A stretch of DNA of 64,000 nucleotides from positions 92,358 to 156,357 of the forward strand of contig JAKLFY010000004.1 of assembly GCA_022710935.1 (NCBI GenBank), read 5' to 3'. The DNA is from Verrucomicrobiota bacterium. Its GTDB lineage: Bacteria; Verrucomicrobiota; Verrucomicrobiia; Limisphaerales; J093. A program made the position numbers and the translations under genes. The notes beneath the pieces were generated by a model. It worked only from the letters and a program-made list of their open reading frames with translations. It searched no databases and was not told the DNA's origin. Below, piece after piece: positions 16,576 to 25,982 of the stretch (positions are counted from its first letter, which is position 1; every line of letters begins with the position of its first letter).

Positions 16576-18090
16576 TCAGAAGCCGTTTCCGCCAGCGATT
16601 GCCCGGGCCAGTGGATCGAGCAGCAACCCGGGCAATGCACCCAACACAAGGACGCCGACCGCCGCCGCGATCAGCACAAGGCGGTCAGTCCACGGCACGA
16701 CAATCCGCGAGGCCTCTTCGTCGCCCGTGGCGACATACGCCTGCTTCAAGACGCGCAAGTAATAGTACAACGACACCGTGCTCATCGCGATCGCGATGCC
16801 GACCAGCCACAACAGGCCCAGGCCTGCGGGGTCGGCCCCCATGGCCGCCGTAAACAAGCCGAACTTCCCGAAGAACCCAGCCAGGGGCGGGATGCCGGCA
16901 AGCGACAACAAGAAGACCATCAGACACAAGGCCAGCAGCGGCGACCGGCGGCTGAGTCCGGCCAGCGCGTCGATCCGCCCATCGCCCGATGCCCTCTCGA
17001 TCACCGACGCCACGCCGAAGGCCCCCACGGTCGTCAACCCGTACGTCGCCACGTAATACAGGACCGCGGACAGCGCCGCGGAACGCTGCGAAGGATAGCC
17101 CATCGCCATCAGCCCGAGCAGGACGTAGCCCGCATGCGCGATGGCCGAATAGGCCAACAACCGCCGCAGATGCCCCTGCACAATCGCCGTGAGATTGCCC
17201 AACACCATCGAGCCCACGGCCAAAACCGCCAGCACCGGCAGCCAGCCCGCGCGCAACTGTCCCCACGCGCCGCTGCCTTCCACACCGGCGAATCCCAGCA
17301 CGGCGATCTTGGCCAGAACGAAGAAGCTCGCCACCTTCGATCCCGACGCGATCAGGGCGGCGGCCGGGACGGGTGCGCCTTCGTAGGCGTCGGGCGCCCA
17401 CAAATGAAACGGCACCACGGCCACTTTGAATCCGAATCCCATGATCACCATCACCACGGCCACGGCGAGCAGCGGATCGAGACGATGCACCCGCAGGCCG
17501 GCCGCGATCTCGGTCAGGTTGGTCGCTCCCGACAACCCGTAAACAAGGCTCAATCCGAAGAGGGTGAATGCGGCGGCCACGCTGCCGAAGAGAAAGTACT
17601 TCAGCGCCGCTTCGCTGGCATGGCGCGTTCGCTTGTCCAGCGCCGTCAGCACGTAAAGCGAGAGGCTGGTCAGTTCGAGCGACACGAAGATCATCAGGAT
17701 CTCCTCGGTGCTCACCAGGAACATCATCCCCACCGTCGCGAGCAGCAGGAGCGCGAAATACTCGCCCACATGCTCGGTGAACTCCGCCTGCGCCGAGATG
17801 CCCGCGGTGAACAGCGTCAGCACCACCACGAAGATCTTGACCCATTGGGTCAGCGAATCGACCACCAGCACCCCGTCCAGAAACCGCAGATGCGCCCGGC
17901 TCAGCGCGAGAATTCCCAGCGTCACCAGGCAGCCAAGTCCCGCCGCCGCGCTGGCCGTCAGAAACCGCTGCCGCAGGGGGGCCGACCGCATGAGCCCCAT
18001 GTCGATGAACAGCACCGCCACAGCCGCCAGCACGAGCGCGGTCTCCGGCGCCAACGCCACCAGCAAATCGCCGTAACCCACGCCTGTCAT
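16576..18090 (-). CDS. nuoN: NADH-quinone oxidoreductase subunit N
   Basis: 504 residues, normal for NuoN, an antiporter-like proton-pumping subunit in the membrane arm of complex I. It has 14 hydrophobic helices. Conserved stretches include LVSTEEILMIFVSLELTSLS (the Glu of helix 5), FKVAVVPFHLWAPDAYEGAP, and LKYFLFGSVAAAFTLFGLSL. The lysine in FGFKVAVVPFH and the helix 12 lysine form the proton channel. It starts by ATGA overlap with the second nuoM gene and is the last complex I gene in the operon. Confidence 0.95.
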   Translation of the reverse strand: MTGVGYGDLLVALAPETALVLAAVAVLFIDMGLMRSAPLRQRFLTASAAAGLGCLVTLGILALSRAHLRFLDGVLVVDSLTQWVKIFVVVLTLFTAGISAQAEFTEHVGEYFALLLLATVGMMFLVSTEEILMIFVSLELTSLSLYVLTALDKRTRHASEAALKYFLFGSVAAAFTLFGLSLVYGLSGATNLTEIAAGLRVHRLDPLLAVAVVMVIMGFGFKVAVVPFHLWAPDAYEGAPVPAAALIASGSKVASFFVLAKIAVLGFAGVEGSGAWGQLRAGWLPVLAVLAVGSMVLGNLTAIVQGHLRRLLAYSAIAHAGYVLLGLMAMGYPSQRSAALSAVLYYVATYGLTTVGAFGVASVIERASGDGRIDALAGLSRRSPLLALCLMVFLLSLAGIPPLAGFFGKFGLFTAAMGADPAGLGLLWLVGIAIAMSTVSLYYYLRVLKQAYVATGDEEASRIVVPWTDRLVLIAAAVGVLVLGALPGLLLDPLARAIAGGNGF

Positions 18091-19586
18091 GATCCACCTC
18101 CCCTCTCGAGGCCCTGGATCAGGGGCGTCACGCTCGGCACGATGAGGTCCAGCAGCAGCCGCGGATAAAGCCCGATCGCCAACGTCGCCCCCAAGAGCAA
18201 TACCGCCCCCGCGCGCTCGGGAAGCGAGATGGGCTCGATCGCCTCTCCCGCCCGTTCGCCGCGCGCGTCACCCGCCGAATCGGCGAAGAAAGCACGCTGA
18301 AGCGCCCGCAGCAGATACGCCACACCCAGCACAATCCCCACGCCCGCCCCCAGGCCGGCAGTCGGGAACGCCCGCCACGACCCGATCAAGACCTGGAGTT
18401 CGGCCACGAACCCGCTGAAACCGGGCAGCCCCATCGACGCCATGCCCGCCAACACGAACGTGACGGCTGCAAACGGCATCGCTCGGGCCAGGCGCATCCC
18501 CTCGAGTTCGTCCAACTGCCGCGTGTGCGTCCGGTCGTACACCATCCGGCCCACGACGGCGAAGAGCAGGCCTGCGATGACGCCGTGCGAGAACATCTGC
18601 AGCACGGCGCCGCTGAGCCCCACCTCGTTCAGAGTGGCCAGCCCCAGCAGGACAAATCCCATGTGGCTCACACTCGAATAGCCGATCACAAACTTGAAGT
18701 CCTTCTGGACCAACGCCGTCATCGCACCCGCCACGATGCCCACGACGGCCAGCACCGCAATCTCCGTCTGCCAGTGCCTCACACCCGCGGGGAACAGGGT
18801 CATGGCAACCCGCAGACACCCGTACGCCCCCAGCTTCATCACGACCCCCGCCAAAAGCATCGACGCCCCGGTCGGGGCGGCCACGTGGCCGGTCGGCGCC
18901 CAGGTGTGAAACGGCCACAGACCCGCCAGAATCCCAAAGCCCACAAAGACCAGCGGGAACGCCCACCGCTGAAAGCTCTCCGGATAGTTGACCCGCGCCA
19001 AAGCGGTCAGATCGAATGTCGGCACGCCCGTCTGGGATCGCGCCACGACGAACGCCGCGATCAGGCCGATCAGCACCAGCGCGCTTCCGGCAAAGGAGTA
19101 GAGCGCCAGCTTCATCGCGCCGTATTCCTTGCGGGTCGAACCCCAGATCGCGATCAGGAAGTACTTCGGAATGATCGCGATCTCGTAGAAGACGAACAGG
19201 ACAAACGCGTCGAAGCTCAGGAACACCCCGTACACTCCGCCAATCAGGGCCAGGTAGAACGCGAAAAACTCCTTCGCGCGCCGCGTGATGTTCCACGAGA
19301 ACAGAATCCCCGCCACCGCCGCCACCGCCGTCAGAAGGATCAGCGTGACGCTGATCCCGTCGACGGCGAGGTGGTAATCGATGCCCAGGGACGGGATCCA
19401 GCTCGTCCTGGCAATGGTCCGCAGCCCGCTTCCCGCCTGGTATTGGAATGCCCCGCCGAATGCCGCAATCGCCCCGGCCAGAGCCGTGCCAAGCGCCACC
19501 CACCGCGCCCGCCCGGCCTGGTCCCGCGGCAGGAGCATCAGGACCGCCACGCCCGCAAATGAAATGTAGATTGTCCAGGCGAACAT
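18087..19586 (-). CDS. nuoM: NADH-quinone oxidoreductase subunit M, second copy
   Basis: 499 residues. It is an antiporter-like subunit with FVFYEIAIIPKYFLIAIWGS (helix 5 Glu, normally FWELMLIPMYFLI), WPFHTWAPTGHVAAPTGASM (HTW...AP motif) and QKDFKFVIGYSSVSHMGFVL (helix 8 Lys region). It clearly differs from the NuoM encoded just upstream at 19589, so this is an old paralogue and not an assembly duplicate. The start ATG at 19586 lies 2 bp after that gene's stop. Two consecutive M subunits suggest a complex I with an added pumping module, or two complex variants. Confidence 0.92.
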   Translation of the reverse strand: MFAWTIYISFAGVAVLMLLPRDQAGRARWVALGTALAGAIAAFGGAFQYQAGSGLRTIARTSWIPSLGIDYHLAVDGISVTLILLTAVAAVAGILFSWNITRRAKEFFAFYLALIGGVYGVFLSFDAFVLFVFYEIAIIPKYFLIAIWGSTRKEYGAMKLALYSFAGSALVLIGLIAAFVVARSQTGVPTFDLTALARVNYPESFQRWAFPLVFVGFGILAGLWPFHTWAPTGHVAAPTGASMLLAGVVMKLGAYGCLRVAMTLFPAGVRHWQTEIAVLAVVGIVAGAMTALVQKDFKFVIGYSSVSHMGFVLLGLATLNEVGLSGAVLQMFSHGVIAGLLFAVVGRMVYDRTHTRQLDELEGMRLARAMPFAAVTFVLAGMASMGLPGFSGFVAELQVLIGSWRAFPTAGLGAGVGIVLGVAYLLRALQRAFFADSAGDARGERAGEAIEPISLPERAGAVLLLGATLAIGLYPRLLLDLIVPSVTPLIQGLERGGGS

Positions 19587-19588
19587 GA

Positions 19589-21151
19589 TCAGCAAGGCCC
19601 CAGGCGCTCGACCCAGAGGAGCACGGTACGGTGAATCACGCCAATGACCAACTGCGGGTAGATCCCCAGCACAAACATCAGCGCCGTGGCGGGCGCGACC
19701 ATCCAGATCTCCGCCCGGCTCAAGTCGGGGAAGGCCGCCCACCGCGCCGGCAACGGCCCGTGAAAAACCCGTTCGAGGAACGTCAGCAGAAACACCGCGG
19801 TGATGAGAAGCCCGGCCGTCGAAACCGCGGCAGCCCACGGCGCCAGGGCAAATGTGCCCTTGAAAATCAGGAACTCACCCACGAACCCGTTGAGGCCCGG
19901 CAAGCCCAGCGATGCGAACGCCGCCACCCCCATCAGACCGGCGAGCACAGGCGCCGGCTTCCGCAGCCCGCCGAAGTCGTCCAGTCCTCGCAGGCCGCCG
20001 GCCCGCCGCTCGATTAGTGCCACGAAACCGAAAAGCACCGCGGCGGTCAGCCCGTGATTGAACATCTGGAGCAGAACGCCGTTCAAGGCCGCCGCTTTCT
20101 CCACCGCCCAGCGGGCCTCTTCTCCCGTCACCCGCAGCGCGGCGAACATTGCCAACAGACAGTAGCCCAGGTGGTTCACCGACGAATAGGCCAGCATCCG
20201 CTTCAGATCCCGCTGCGCAAACGCCGCCGCCGCCGAGCAGACGATCGTCAGCACGGCCAGACCCAAAAGCGGCGTCTCCCACGCCCGCATCTGGTCCGGA
20301 AAGATCGGCACCAGAATCCGCAGGAAACCGTACACGCCCATCTTGGACAGCGCCCCCGTCAGAAGCATGGTCGTGCCCGTCGGGGCCGCCGCGTAAGCCG
20401 AGGGCAGCCACGTGTGAAACGGCAGCACCGGCACCTTCACCGCAAATCCCAGAAACGCCCCGAAGAAGACGGCTTGAGCCAAGGCGTCAGCGGACATCCC
20501 GGACCAGCCCAGGTGGGCATGCAGAAGCGCCGCCGTCTGATGGGTCCGACCGAAGTCCGAGAGTTCGAGGAAATTGAATTTGCCCGTCGCGAGGAACAGC
20601 GCGAGGAAGGCCAGCAGCAGACCCACGCTGCCCGCCATGGTGTAAATGAAGAACTGCGTCGCCGCCCGACTCCGGTCCGGACCGCCCCAGAGCCGGACCA
20701 GGAAGAACGCCGGGATCAGACTCAATTCCCAGAAGAGGAACCAGTGGAAGAAATTCAGCGCGGTGAACGCCCCGAACAGCCCGGCTTCGAGCCAGAGCAC
20801 CAGCGCGAAGTAGAGGGGGACGCGTCCCTCGATCCGCCACGACACCAGCAGCGCCAGCGGCACGAGAAGCGCCGCCAGCATCACCATCAGCAGCCCCATG
20901 CCGTCCACGCCCACAAAGTACTCGACGGCCAGCGTCGGGATCCACGCCCGTCGCTCGACATACTGCAACGCCGTCGTATCCCGGTCGAATCCCGCCCAGA
21001 GCGCCCCCGCCATAGCCAGGGCGAGCAGGCTCACGCCCAGGCCCAGGCGCCGGGCGAGTGTCTTCTGCCCCGGCGGCAGAGCGGCAACGATTAGCCCGCC
21101 CACCAGCGGGATCAAGGTCAGGAGCGTGATGGAGCCAAACGGGTTCATCAT
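19589..21151 (-). CDS. nuoM: NADH-quinone oxidoreductase subunit M, first copy
   Basis: 520 residues, typical NuoM length, 14 helices. HWFLFWELSLIPAFFLVRLW holds the helix 5 Glu, FAVKVPVLPFHTWLPSAYAA the helix 7 Lys and HTWLP motif, and QRDLKRMLAYSSVNHLGYCL the helix 8 region. It is the more canonical of the two NuoM proteins. The ATG at 21151 overlaps the nuoL stop by 4 bp (ATGA), so translation is coupled. It acts in the membrane arm as one of the proton channels. Confidence 0.94.
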   Translation of the reverse strand: MMNPFGSITLLTLIPLVGGLIVAALPPGQKTLARRLGLGVSLLALAMAGALWAGFDRDTTALQYVERRAWIPTLAVEYFVGVDGMGLLMVMLAALLVPLALLVSWRIEGRVPLYFALVLWLEAGLFGAFTALNFFHWFLFWELSLIPAFFLVRLWGGPDRSRAATQFFIYTMAGSVGLLLAFLALFLATGKFNFLELSDFGRTHQTAALLHAHLGWSGMSADALAQAVFFGAFLGFAVKVPVLPFHTWLPSAYAAAPTGTTMLLTGALSKMGVYGFLRILVPIFPDQMRAWETPLLGLAVLTIVCSAAAAFAQRDLKRMLAYSSVNHLGYCLLAMFAALRVTGEEARWAVEKAAALNGVLLQMFNHGLTAAVLFGFVALIERRAGGLRGLDDFGGLRKPAPVLAGLMGVAAFASLGLPGLNGFVGEFLIFKGTFALAPWAAAVSTAGLLITAVFLLTFLERVFHGPLPARWAAFPDLSRAEIWMVAPATALMFVLGIYPQLVIGVIHRTVLLWVERLGPC

Positions 21152-23229
21152 GAATCGCCCCAAATGAACAGCAACAACAGCACCACCAGCGCCATGCCCA
21201 GCGCACGCAGATAGTCGTGCACCTGCCCGCTCTGAAAGCGCGAGCCGGTCTGCCCGCCGCGGGCAACCCGCCGACACGCCTGGTCGAATCCCAGGTTGAT
21301 GCCGTAGTCGTCCAGGGCCCGGGTCAGCCAGGCGCACCCGACGACAACCGCGCCGATGGCGAAAACGATCCCGCCCCAGACCCAGCGGTCCAAGGCATCG
21401 CAGATCCAGGCCCAGGCGGCGTGCCAGCGCACCACCGTGCGGGCATAGAATTCATCCACATAGTACTTGCCCCGGAGCACCGCGAAGAAGGTTGGCTGAT
21501 ACCGCTCGATGGCGTCCGGGGCCTCCGGGCTTGTGATCGGCTGCCGCCCATACCAATGCCAGCCCAGCCCGAAACCGGTCAGCACGATCAGCGCCGACAG
21601 GAGGATCATCGGCCAGTGCTCGCGGGAGAAAAGTGCACTCGCGTGGAACTCGACCGGTTCGCCCGTCAAATAACCCTGAAACCATGGCCAGACCGGCGTC
21701 CCGACAAATCCCAACACCACCGCGAACGCCGCCAGCACAATCAAGGGCGCCGTCATCACAGCCGGACTCTCGTGCGGCGTGTCGCGACGCGATGCATGGG
21801 CAGCCGCGGCGCGCCCGGCCCCGCCCCGGTATGCCCCGCCAAACACATAACAGACCTGCCGCGTCATGTAGAACGCCGTCAGAAGCGCCCCGCACAAACC
21901 CAGGTAAAACGGCGCCGCCGACACCGTCCAGCCGTGCGCGGCGTGCAGGATGGCGTCCTTGCTCCAGAATCCCGAGAAGAACAGCGGCACGCCGGCCAGA
22001 GCCATCATGCCGACGCCATAGGTCGCGAAGGTGACCGGCATCCAGCGCCGCAGTCCGCCCATGCGCCGGATGTCCTGTTCCTCATGGACGCCGTGAATGA
22101 CCGAGCCGGCCCCGAGGAACAGCAGCGCCTTGAAAAAGGCGTGCGTGATCAGGTGAAACATGCCCACCGCCACGCCCCCCACGCCCAATCCCATCATCAT
22201 GAAGCCAAGCTGCGAGACGGTGGAATACGCCAGAATGCGCTTGATGTCGGTCTGGGCCACCGCGATCGACGCCGCAAACACCGCCGTCAGCACCCCCACC
22301 CAAGTCACCGCCTGCAGCGCCGTCGTTGTCTCCGCCGCCCCTTCCGGATGCGCCGCCATCAGCGGATAAACGCGCGCCACGAGAAACACGCCGGCCGCCA
22401 CCATTGTCGCCGCATGGATCAAGGCGCTCACCGGCGTCGGCCCCTCCATCGCGTCCGGCAGCCAGACATGCAGCGGAAGCTGGCCGGACTTGCCGATCGC
22501 CCCGCAGAAAAGCAACAGGCTGATCGCCGTCGCCACACCCAGCCCGCCGACGGTCGTTTGGGCGACCAGCCGGGTCAGGGCCGAATGTTCGAGGCAGCCC
22601 GCGCCGTCGTCGTAGAACTGCAGTGTGCCCGTTTGGGCGTAAAGCCAGACGATCCCGAGCAGAAAGCCGACGTCACCCACACGGGTGGTCAGGAACGCCT
22701 TCTTCGCCGCGGCGGCGGCGCTCGGTTTGTGGTACCAGAATCCAATCAGCAAATACGATGCGAGCCCCACCAGTTCCCAGCAGATGAACAGAAGCAGCAG
22801 GTTGTTCGCGATCACCAGGCCCAGCATCGCCGCGGCGAACAGCGCCAAAAAACCGAAGAAGCGCGTGAAGTTCTCGTCGTGCGCCATGTAGCCCACGCTG
22901 TAAACGAAGATCATCAGCCCCACCAAAGTCACCATGACTAGCATCGACGCCGTCAGCGGGTCCAGCACCCACCCCAACTCGAGATCCGTCGGCCCCAGCG
23001 CAAACCAAACAAAGCTGAATCTGTCGCGTGCCGGCACGCCCTGCCCCTGCCCCGCCCCGCCCAGCGTCGTCCAAAACGCGACGAGCGACAGGACAAGGCT
23101 CAACGCGATCGAACCGATGGCCAGACCGGCAGCCAGCGTCCTGTGCCGCTGCCGCAGCAGCGCGATCACCCCCGCCGCGGCGAGCGGGAGAGCCGGGATC
23201 AACCAGAGATGAGGCGTGATGGCGGTCAC
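21148..23229 (-). CDS. nuoL: NADH-quinone oxidoreductase subunit L
   Basis: 693 residues, the distal antiporter-like pump of complex I. Conserved parts are LLLFICWELVGLASYLLIGF (helix 5), SGQLPLHVWLPDAMEGPTPV and SALIHAATMVAAGVFLVAR (helices 7-8), and QTDIKRILAYSTVSQLGFMM. After the 14-helix core come a long lateral helix and a C-terminal transmembrane anchor. It is about 80 residues longer than the 613-residue E. coli protein, with much of the extra after helix 13. This matters if the lateral helix must span an extra NuoM. The start overlaps nuoK by ATGA. Confidence 0.95.
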   Translation of the reverse strand: MTAITPHLWLIPALPLAAAGVIALLRQRHRTLAAGLAIGSIALSLVLSLVAFWTTLGGAGQGQGVPARDRFSFVWFALGPTDLELGWVLDPLTASMLVMVTLVGLMIFVYSVGYMAHDENFTRFFGFLALFAAAMLGLVIANNLLLLFICWELVGLASYLLIGFWYHKPSAAAAAKKAFLTTRVGDVGFLLGIVWLYAQTGTLQFYDDGAGCLEHSALTRLVAQTTVGGLGVATAISLLLFCGAIGKSGQLPLHVWLPDAMEGPTPVSALIHAATMVAAGVFLVARVYPLMAAHPEGAAETTTALQAVTWVGVLTAVFAASIAVAQTDIKRILAYSTVSQLGFMMMGLGVGGVAVGMFHLITHAFFKALLFLGAGSVIHGVHEEQDIRRMGGLRRWMPVTFATYGVGMMALAGVPLFFSGFWSKDAILHAAHGWTVSAAPFYLGLCGALLTAFYMTRQVCYVFGGAYRGGAGRAAAAHASRRDTPHESPAVMTAPLIVLAAFAVVLGFVGTPVWPWFQGYLTGEPVEFHASALFSREHWPMILLSALIVLTGFGLGWHWYGRQPITSPEAPDAIERYQPTFFAVLRGKYYVDEFYARTVVRWHAAWAWICDALDRWVWGGIVFAIGAVVVGCAWLTRALDDYGINLGFDQACRRVARGGQTGSRFQSGQVHDYLRALGMALVVLLLLFIWGDS

Positions 23230-23537
23230 CCTTTCATTTCCTCGATTTGATCCAGGTTGGTCGTCCGGTAATGCCGGTACACGGCGATGACCAGGGCCAG
23301 GCCAACCGCCGCCTCAGCGGCCGCAATTGCGATCGCGAACAAAACGAACATCACGCCCGTGAGCGCCTCCGGGTGCGGACCGTGCCGCCAGAAGGCAATG
23401 AAATTCAGGTTCGCCGCATTCAGCATCAGCTCGATCCCGATCAGGACCACGATCGCGTTGCGCCGCGTGAGCACGCCGGCCAGCCCAATCCCGAACAGAA
23501 GGGCCGCCAGAACCAGATAGCGCGCGAGTTCTCCCAT
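23226..23537 (-). CDS. nuoK: NADH-quinone oxidoreductase subunit K
   Basis: 103 residues, three helices, standard for NuoK (MrpC-like). LTRRNAIVVLIGIELMLNAANLNF carries the conserved Glu of helix 2 in GIELMLNA, and AIAAAEAAVGLALVIAVYRH the Glu of helix 3. It sits at the interface between NuoH/J and the antiporter-like subunits and carries part of the proton path. It lies 3 bp after nuoJ and overlaps nuoL by ATGA. Confidence 0.95.
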   Translation of the reverse strand: MGELARYLVLAALLFGIGLAGVLTRRNAIVVLIGIELMLNAANLNFIAFWRHGPHPEALTGVMFVLFAIAIAAAEAAVGLALVIAVYRHYRTTNLDQIEEMKG

Positions 23538-23540
23538 AGA

Positions 23541-24089
23541 TCAATCCTCGGGCCGGCCCTCGACCGGTCCCCGCTCCCCGGGCTTCGCCCTCTGCGCAGG
23601 GCCGTCTTCCCTCAGCGCCACGAGCGCCGCCCCGATCAGCGCCACCGTGAGAAGAACCCCCACCACTTCGAGCGCCACGACGTATCGCGTCATGAGCAGA
23701 TCCCCGATCTCCTTCACGGCCGGCACCGGCGCAGAGGATGGCGCGCGGCCCGTCAGGCCGCTCCCCAGAATGGCCGAGACGACGGCGCCCGACACCAGCA
23801 GCGCGATGGCCAGACCGAGCGTCCACGGCCTGAACGCCAGCGCCTCGTGCATGGCCTCGAAGTTCCGCGTGAGCAACAGCGCGACGACAATGAGAATCGC
23901 CACGGCGCCGACGTAGACCAGCAACTGGGCGAAGCCGACAAACTCGGCGCGCAGTTGGAGGAACGCCACCGCCAGACCCGCGAACGAGACCACTCCGCAC
24001 AGGGCGCAGTGCACCACGTTGCGCGCGGCCATCGCGCCCGCCGCGCCGGCCAGAATCGCCGCTGCTGTGATGAGAAAGGCGATGTCCAT
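23541..24089 (-). CDS. nuoJ: NADH-quinone oxidoreductase subunit J
   Basis: 182 residues, five helices. AARNVVHCALCGVVSFAGLA and FVGFAQLLVYVGAVAILIVV are the conserved NuoJ segments; the latter contains the Tyr of the mobile helix 3. A polar C-terminal tail (PAQRAKPGERGPVEG) follows. The ATG at 24089 was picked because residues upstream of it belong to a read-through of the nuoH end. It is translated 13 bp after nuoH. Confidence 0.93.
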   Translation of the reverse strand: MDIAFLITAAAILAGAAGAMAARNVVHCALCGVVSFAGLAVAFLQLRAEFVGFAQLLVYVGAVAILIVVALLLTRNFEAMHEALAFRPWTLGLAIALLVSGAVVSAILGSGLTGRAPSSAPVPAVKEIGDLLMTRYVVALEVVGVLLTVALIGAALVALREDGPAQRAKPGERGPVEGRPED

Positions 24090-24102
24090 TGTCAGTTCCA
24101 GG

Positions 24103-25299
24103 TCAGGCAGCCATGCGGTAGGTCCGCGGACCGATGTGTTGTCCGGCAAACAGCCGCCGCCCCAGCACGACATAAGGCACGCCCACCAGGCTCGCGCACA
24201 GGAGCCAGCGGGCCAGCCCGGCGCCGGCGAAAGTCCACTGCGCCGTGTAGTGCCAGAGGGCGGCGGACATCGCGTTCAAGAGCACCAGCGGCAGGAGGAA
24301 TTTCCAGGCCAGATTCATCAGGTGATCCGCTCGCAGGCGAGGCAGCGTTCCGCGCAGCCAGATAAACAGCGCGACAAAGCCGCCCAATTTCAGGAAGAAC
24401 CACATGTACGAAGGCACCCACTCGAGCCAGAGGACCGGGGCGCGCCATCCGCCCAAAAACAGCGTGATCCCCAACGCGCTCACCGCGAACATCCCCAGGT
24501 ACTCCCCAATGAAAAACAGGGCATACTTGAATCCCGAGTACTCGACCAGGTGCCCGGCGATAATCTCCGATTCGCCCTCCGGCAGATCGAATGGGGCGCG
24601 ATTCGACTCGGCCGTCGCCGCCACGGTGAAAAGCAGCAGACCGGCCAGGCCCCACGGTGTGAACACATGCCAGCGCGCCAGCCATCCGCCATAATGCCCG
24701 CCCTGCGCGTCGGTGATATCGACCAGAGACATCGAGCCCGCCAGCATGACGACCGGCAGCGTCGAGAGAATCAGCGGCAACTCGTAACTGATCATTTGGG
24801 CAATCGCCCGCATGCCGCCCAGGAGCGAGTATTTGTTGCGGCTCGACCACCCCGCCATGAACACCGCCAGTTCGATGCACGCCCCAACCGCGAAGAAGAA
24901 CAACAGGCCCGCGTTGAAGTCAACCGCCGCCATGTTGCGTCCGACGGGGATGACCGCGTAGGCCAGCAGCACCGGCACCACCATCACCAGAGGCGCCACA
25001 AAATGCACAACACGGTCCGCCCCGCTCGGCACAATGTCCTCTTTGGTCAGCATCTTGATGAAATCCGCCATCGGCTGCAGCAGCCCCCACGGACCGACCC
25101 GGTTGGGCCCATACCGGTTCTGGATGCGTCCCAGTCCCTTGCGCTCGATCAGGACGGTCAGCGCAAACAGGGTCATGAACACACCGAGAATCGCCGCCGC
25201 CGAAATCACCAGCGACGCCCAGGGTTGCAGGGCGGCCGGCAACTGGCCCACCAGCCAGTGCTTCAGGCTCACAAAAAGCTGATCGAGCGCGTCAAACAT
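24103..25299 (-). CDS. nuoH: NADH-quinone oxidoreductase subunit H
   Basis: About 398 residues, eight or nine helices. NuoH forms the quinone cavity and connects the peripheral arm to the membrane arm. Diagnostic stretches are ERKGLGRIQNRYGPNRVGPW in loop 1 and FDLPEGESEIIAGHLVEYSG, the Glu-rich loop at the quinone tunnel. It starts at the ATG 25299; an in-frame TTG at 25332 is less likely. It lies after nuoI, the reverse of the E. coli order (H then I). Confidence 0.95.
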   Translation of the reverse strand: MFDALDQLFVSLKHWLVGQLPAALQPWASLVISAAAILGVFMTLFALTVLIERKGLGRIQNRYGPNRVGPWGLLQPMADFIKMLTKEDIVPSGADRVVHFVAPLVMVVPVLLAYAVIPVGRNMAAVDFNAGLLFFFAVGACIELAVFMAGWSSRNKYSLLGGMRAIAQMISYELPLILSTLPVVMLAGSMSLVDITDAQGGHYGGWLARWHVFTPWGLAGLLLFTVAATAESNRAPFDLPEGESEIIAGHLVEYSGFKYALFFIGEYLGMFAVSALGITLFLGGWRAPVLWLEWVPSYMWFFLKLGGFVALFIWLRGTLPRLRADHLMNLAWKFLLPLVLLNAMSAALWHYTAQWTFAGAGLARWLLCASLVGVPYVVLGRRLFAGQHIGPRTYRMAA

Positions 25300-25379
25300 C
25301 GTCGCTGCCGGAGGCGCCACGCCCCCGACCAAGGGCGTATGCTCCGGGAATTGGAATGGTCTGGCGGGCCGCGCGCATC

Positions 25380-25982
25380 TTAAGTCCTGTCTGAACCGGC
25401 AGGTGTTGCCCCGGACGTCGTTCCCGCCGCAGGCGCCGGCGCCGCCCCCGGTTTGGCCTTCGTCTCAGCGTGGCCCGGTCCCGCCGCAAGCCGGGCGTTC
25501 ACCTGCCCCGCCTCGACGGGATGCAGCCCGAGATAGTACGAGGCGGGTTTGGCGAGATCCATCTTGTGCAGGAGAAGGGATCCGAACCGGTCGGCCGTGC
25601 TCAGCTCGAATTCCGTGTTCATCTTGATCGAGTCGAAGGGACAAACCTCGACACAGATCTGGCAGCTCATGCAGACCGAAATGTCGAGGTCGAAGATCCG
25701 CGGACGCCTCCGCGGCCGGCCCTTCTCGTCCCGGTCAAGAACGATATAGATGCACTGCGGCGGGCACTCCTTTTCGCAGATCTTGCAGGCCACGCACCGC
25801 AGGCCCTTCTCGGGATCCTCGCCGTCATAGACGAGCATCGGGAAACTGCGCGCCTTCTCCGGCAACGGAAGGCGTTCGTCCGGGTACTGGATCGTGACCA
25901 GCCGCGCCGGGTCGTAATAGCTGCCGACGAAATTCCGGGCTGTCTCGACGAGGCCCTTGAGAATGCCGCTGCCCAGATTCAT
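25380..25982 (-). CDS. nuoI: NADH-quinone oxidoreductase subunit I
   Basis: 200 residues. Two 4Fe-4S motifs are seen: [12 protein letters not shown] near residue 63 and [12 protein letters not shown] near residue 105, which hold clusters N6a and N6b. The N-terminal amphipathic helix ([18 protein letters not shown]) anchors it to NuoH. The last 50 residues are a low-complexity Ala/Pro/Gly tail that is not part of the usual subunit. The ATG at 25982 overlaps the nuoD stop (ATGA). Confidence 0.94.
   Translation of the reverse strand: MNLGSGILKGLVETARNFVGSYYDPARLVTIQYPDERLPLPEKARSFPMLVYDGEDPEKGLRCVACKICEKECPPQCIYIVLDRDEKGRPRRRPRIFDLDISVCMSCQICVEVCPFDSIKMNTEFELSTADRFGSLLLHKMDLAKPASYYLGLHPVEAGQVNARLAAGPGHAETKAKPGAAPAPAAGTTSGATPAGSDRT

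Noticed and set aside
18087..21151. Two nuoM genes as an assembly duplication
   Set aside because: The proteins differ throughout and keep separate conserved motifs, so they are old paralogues.
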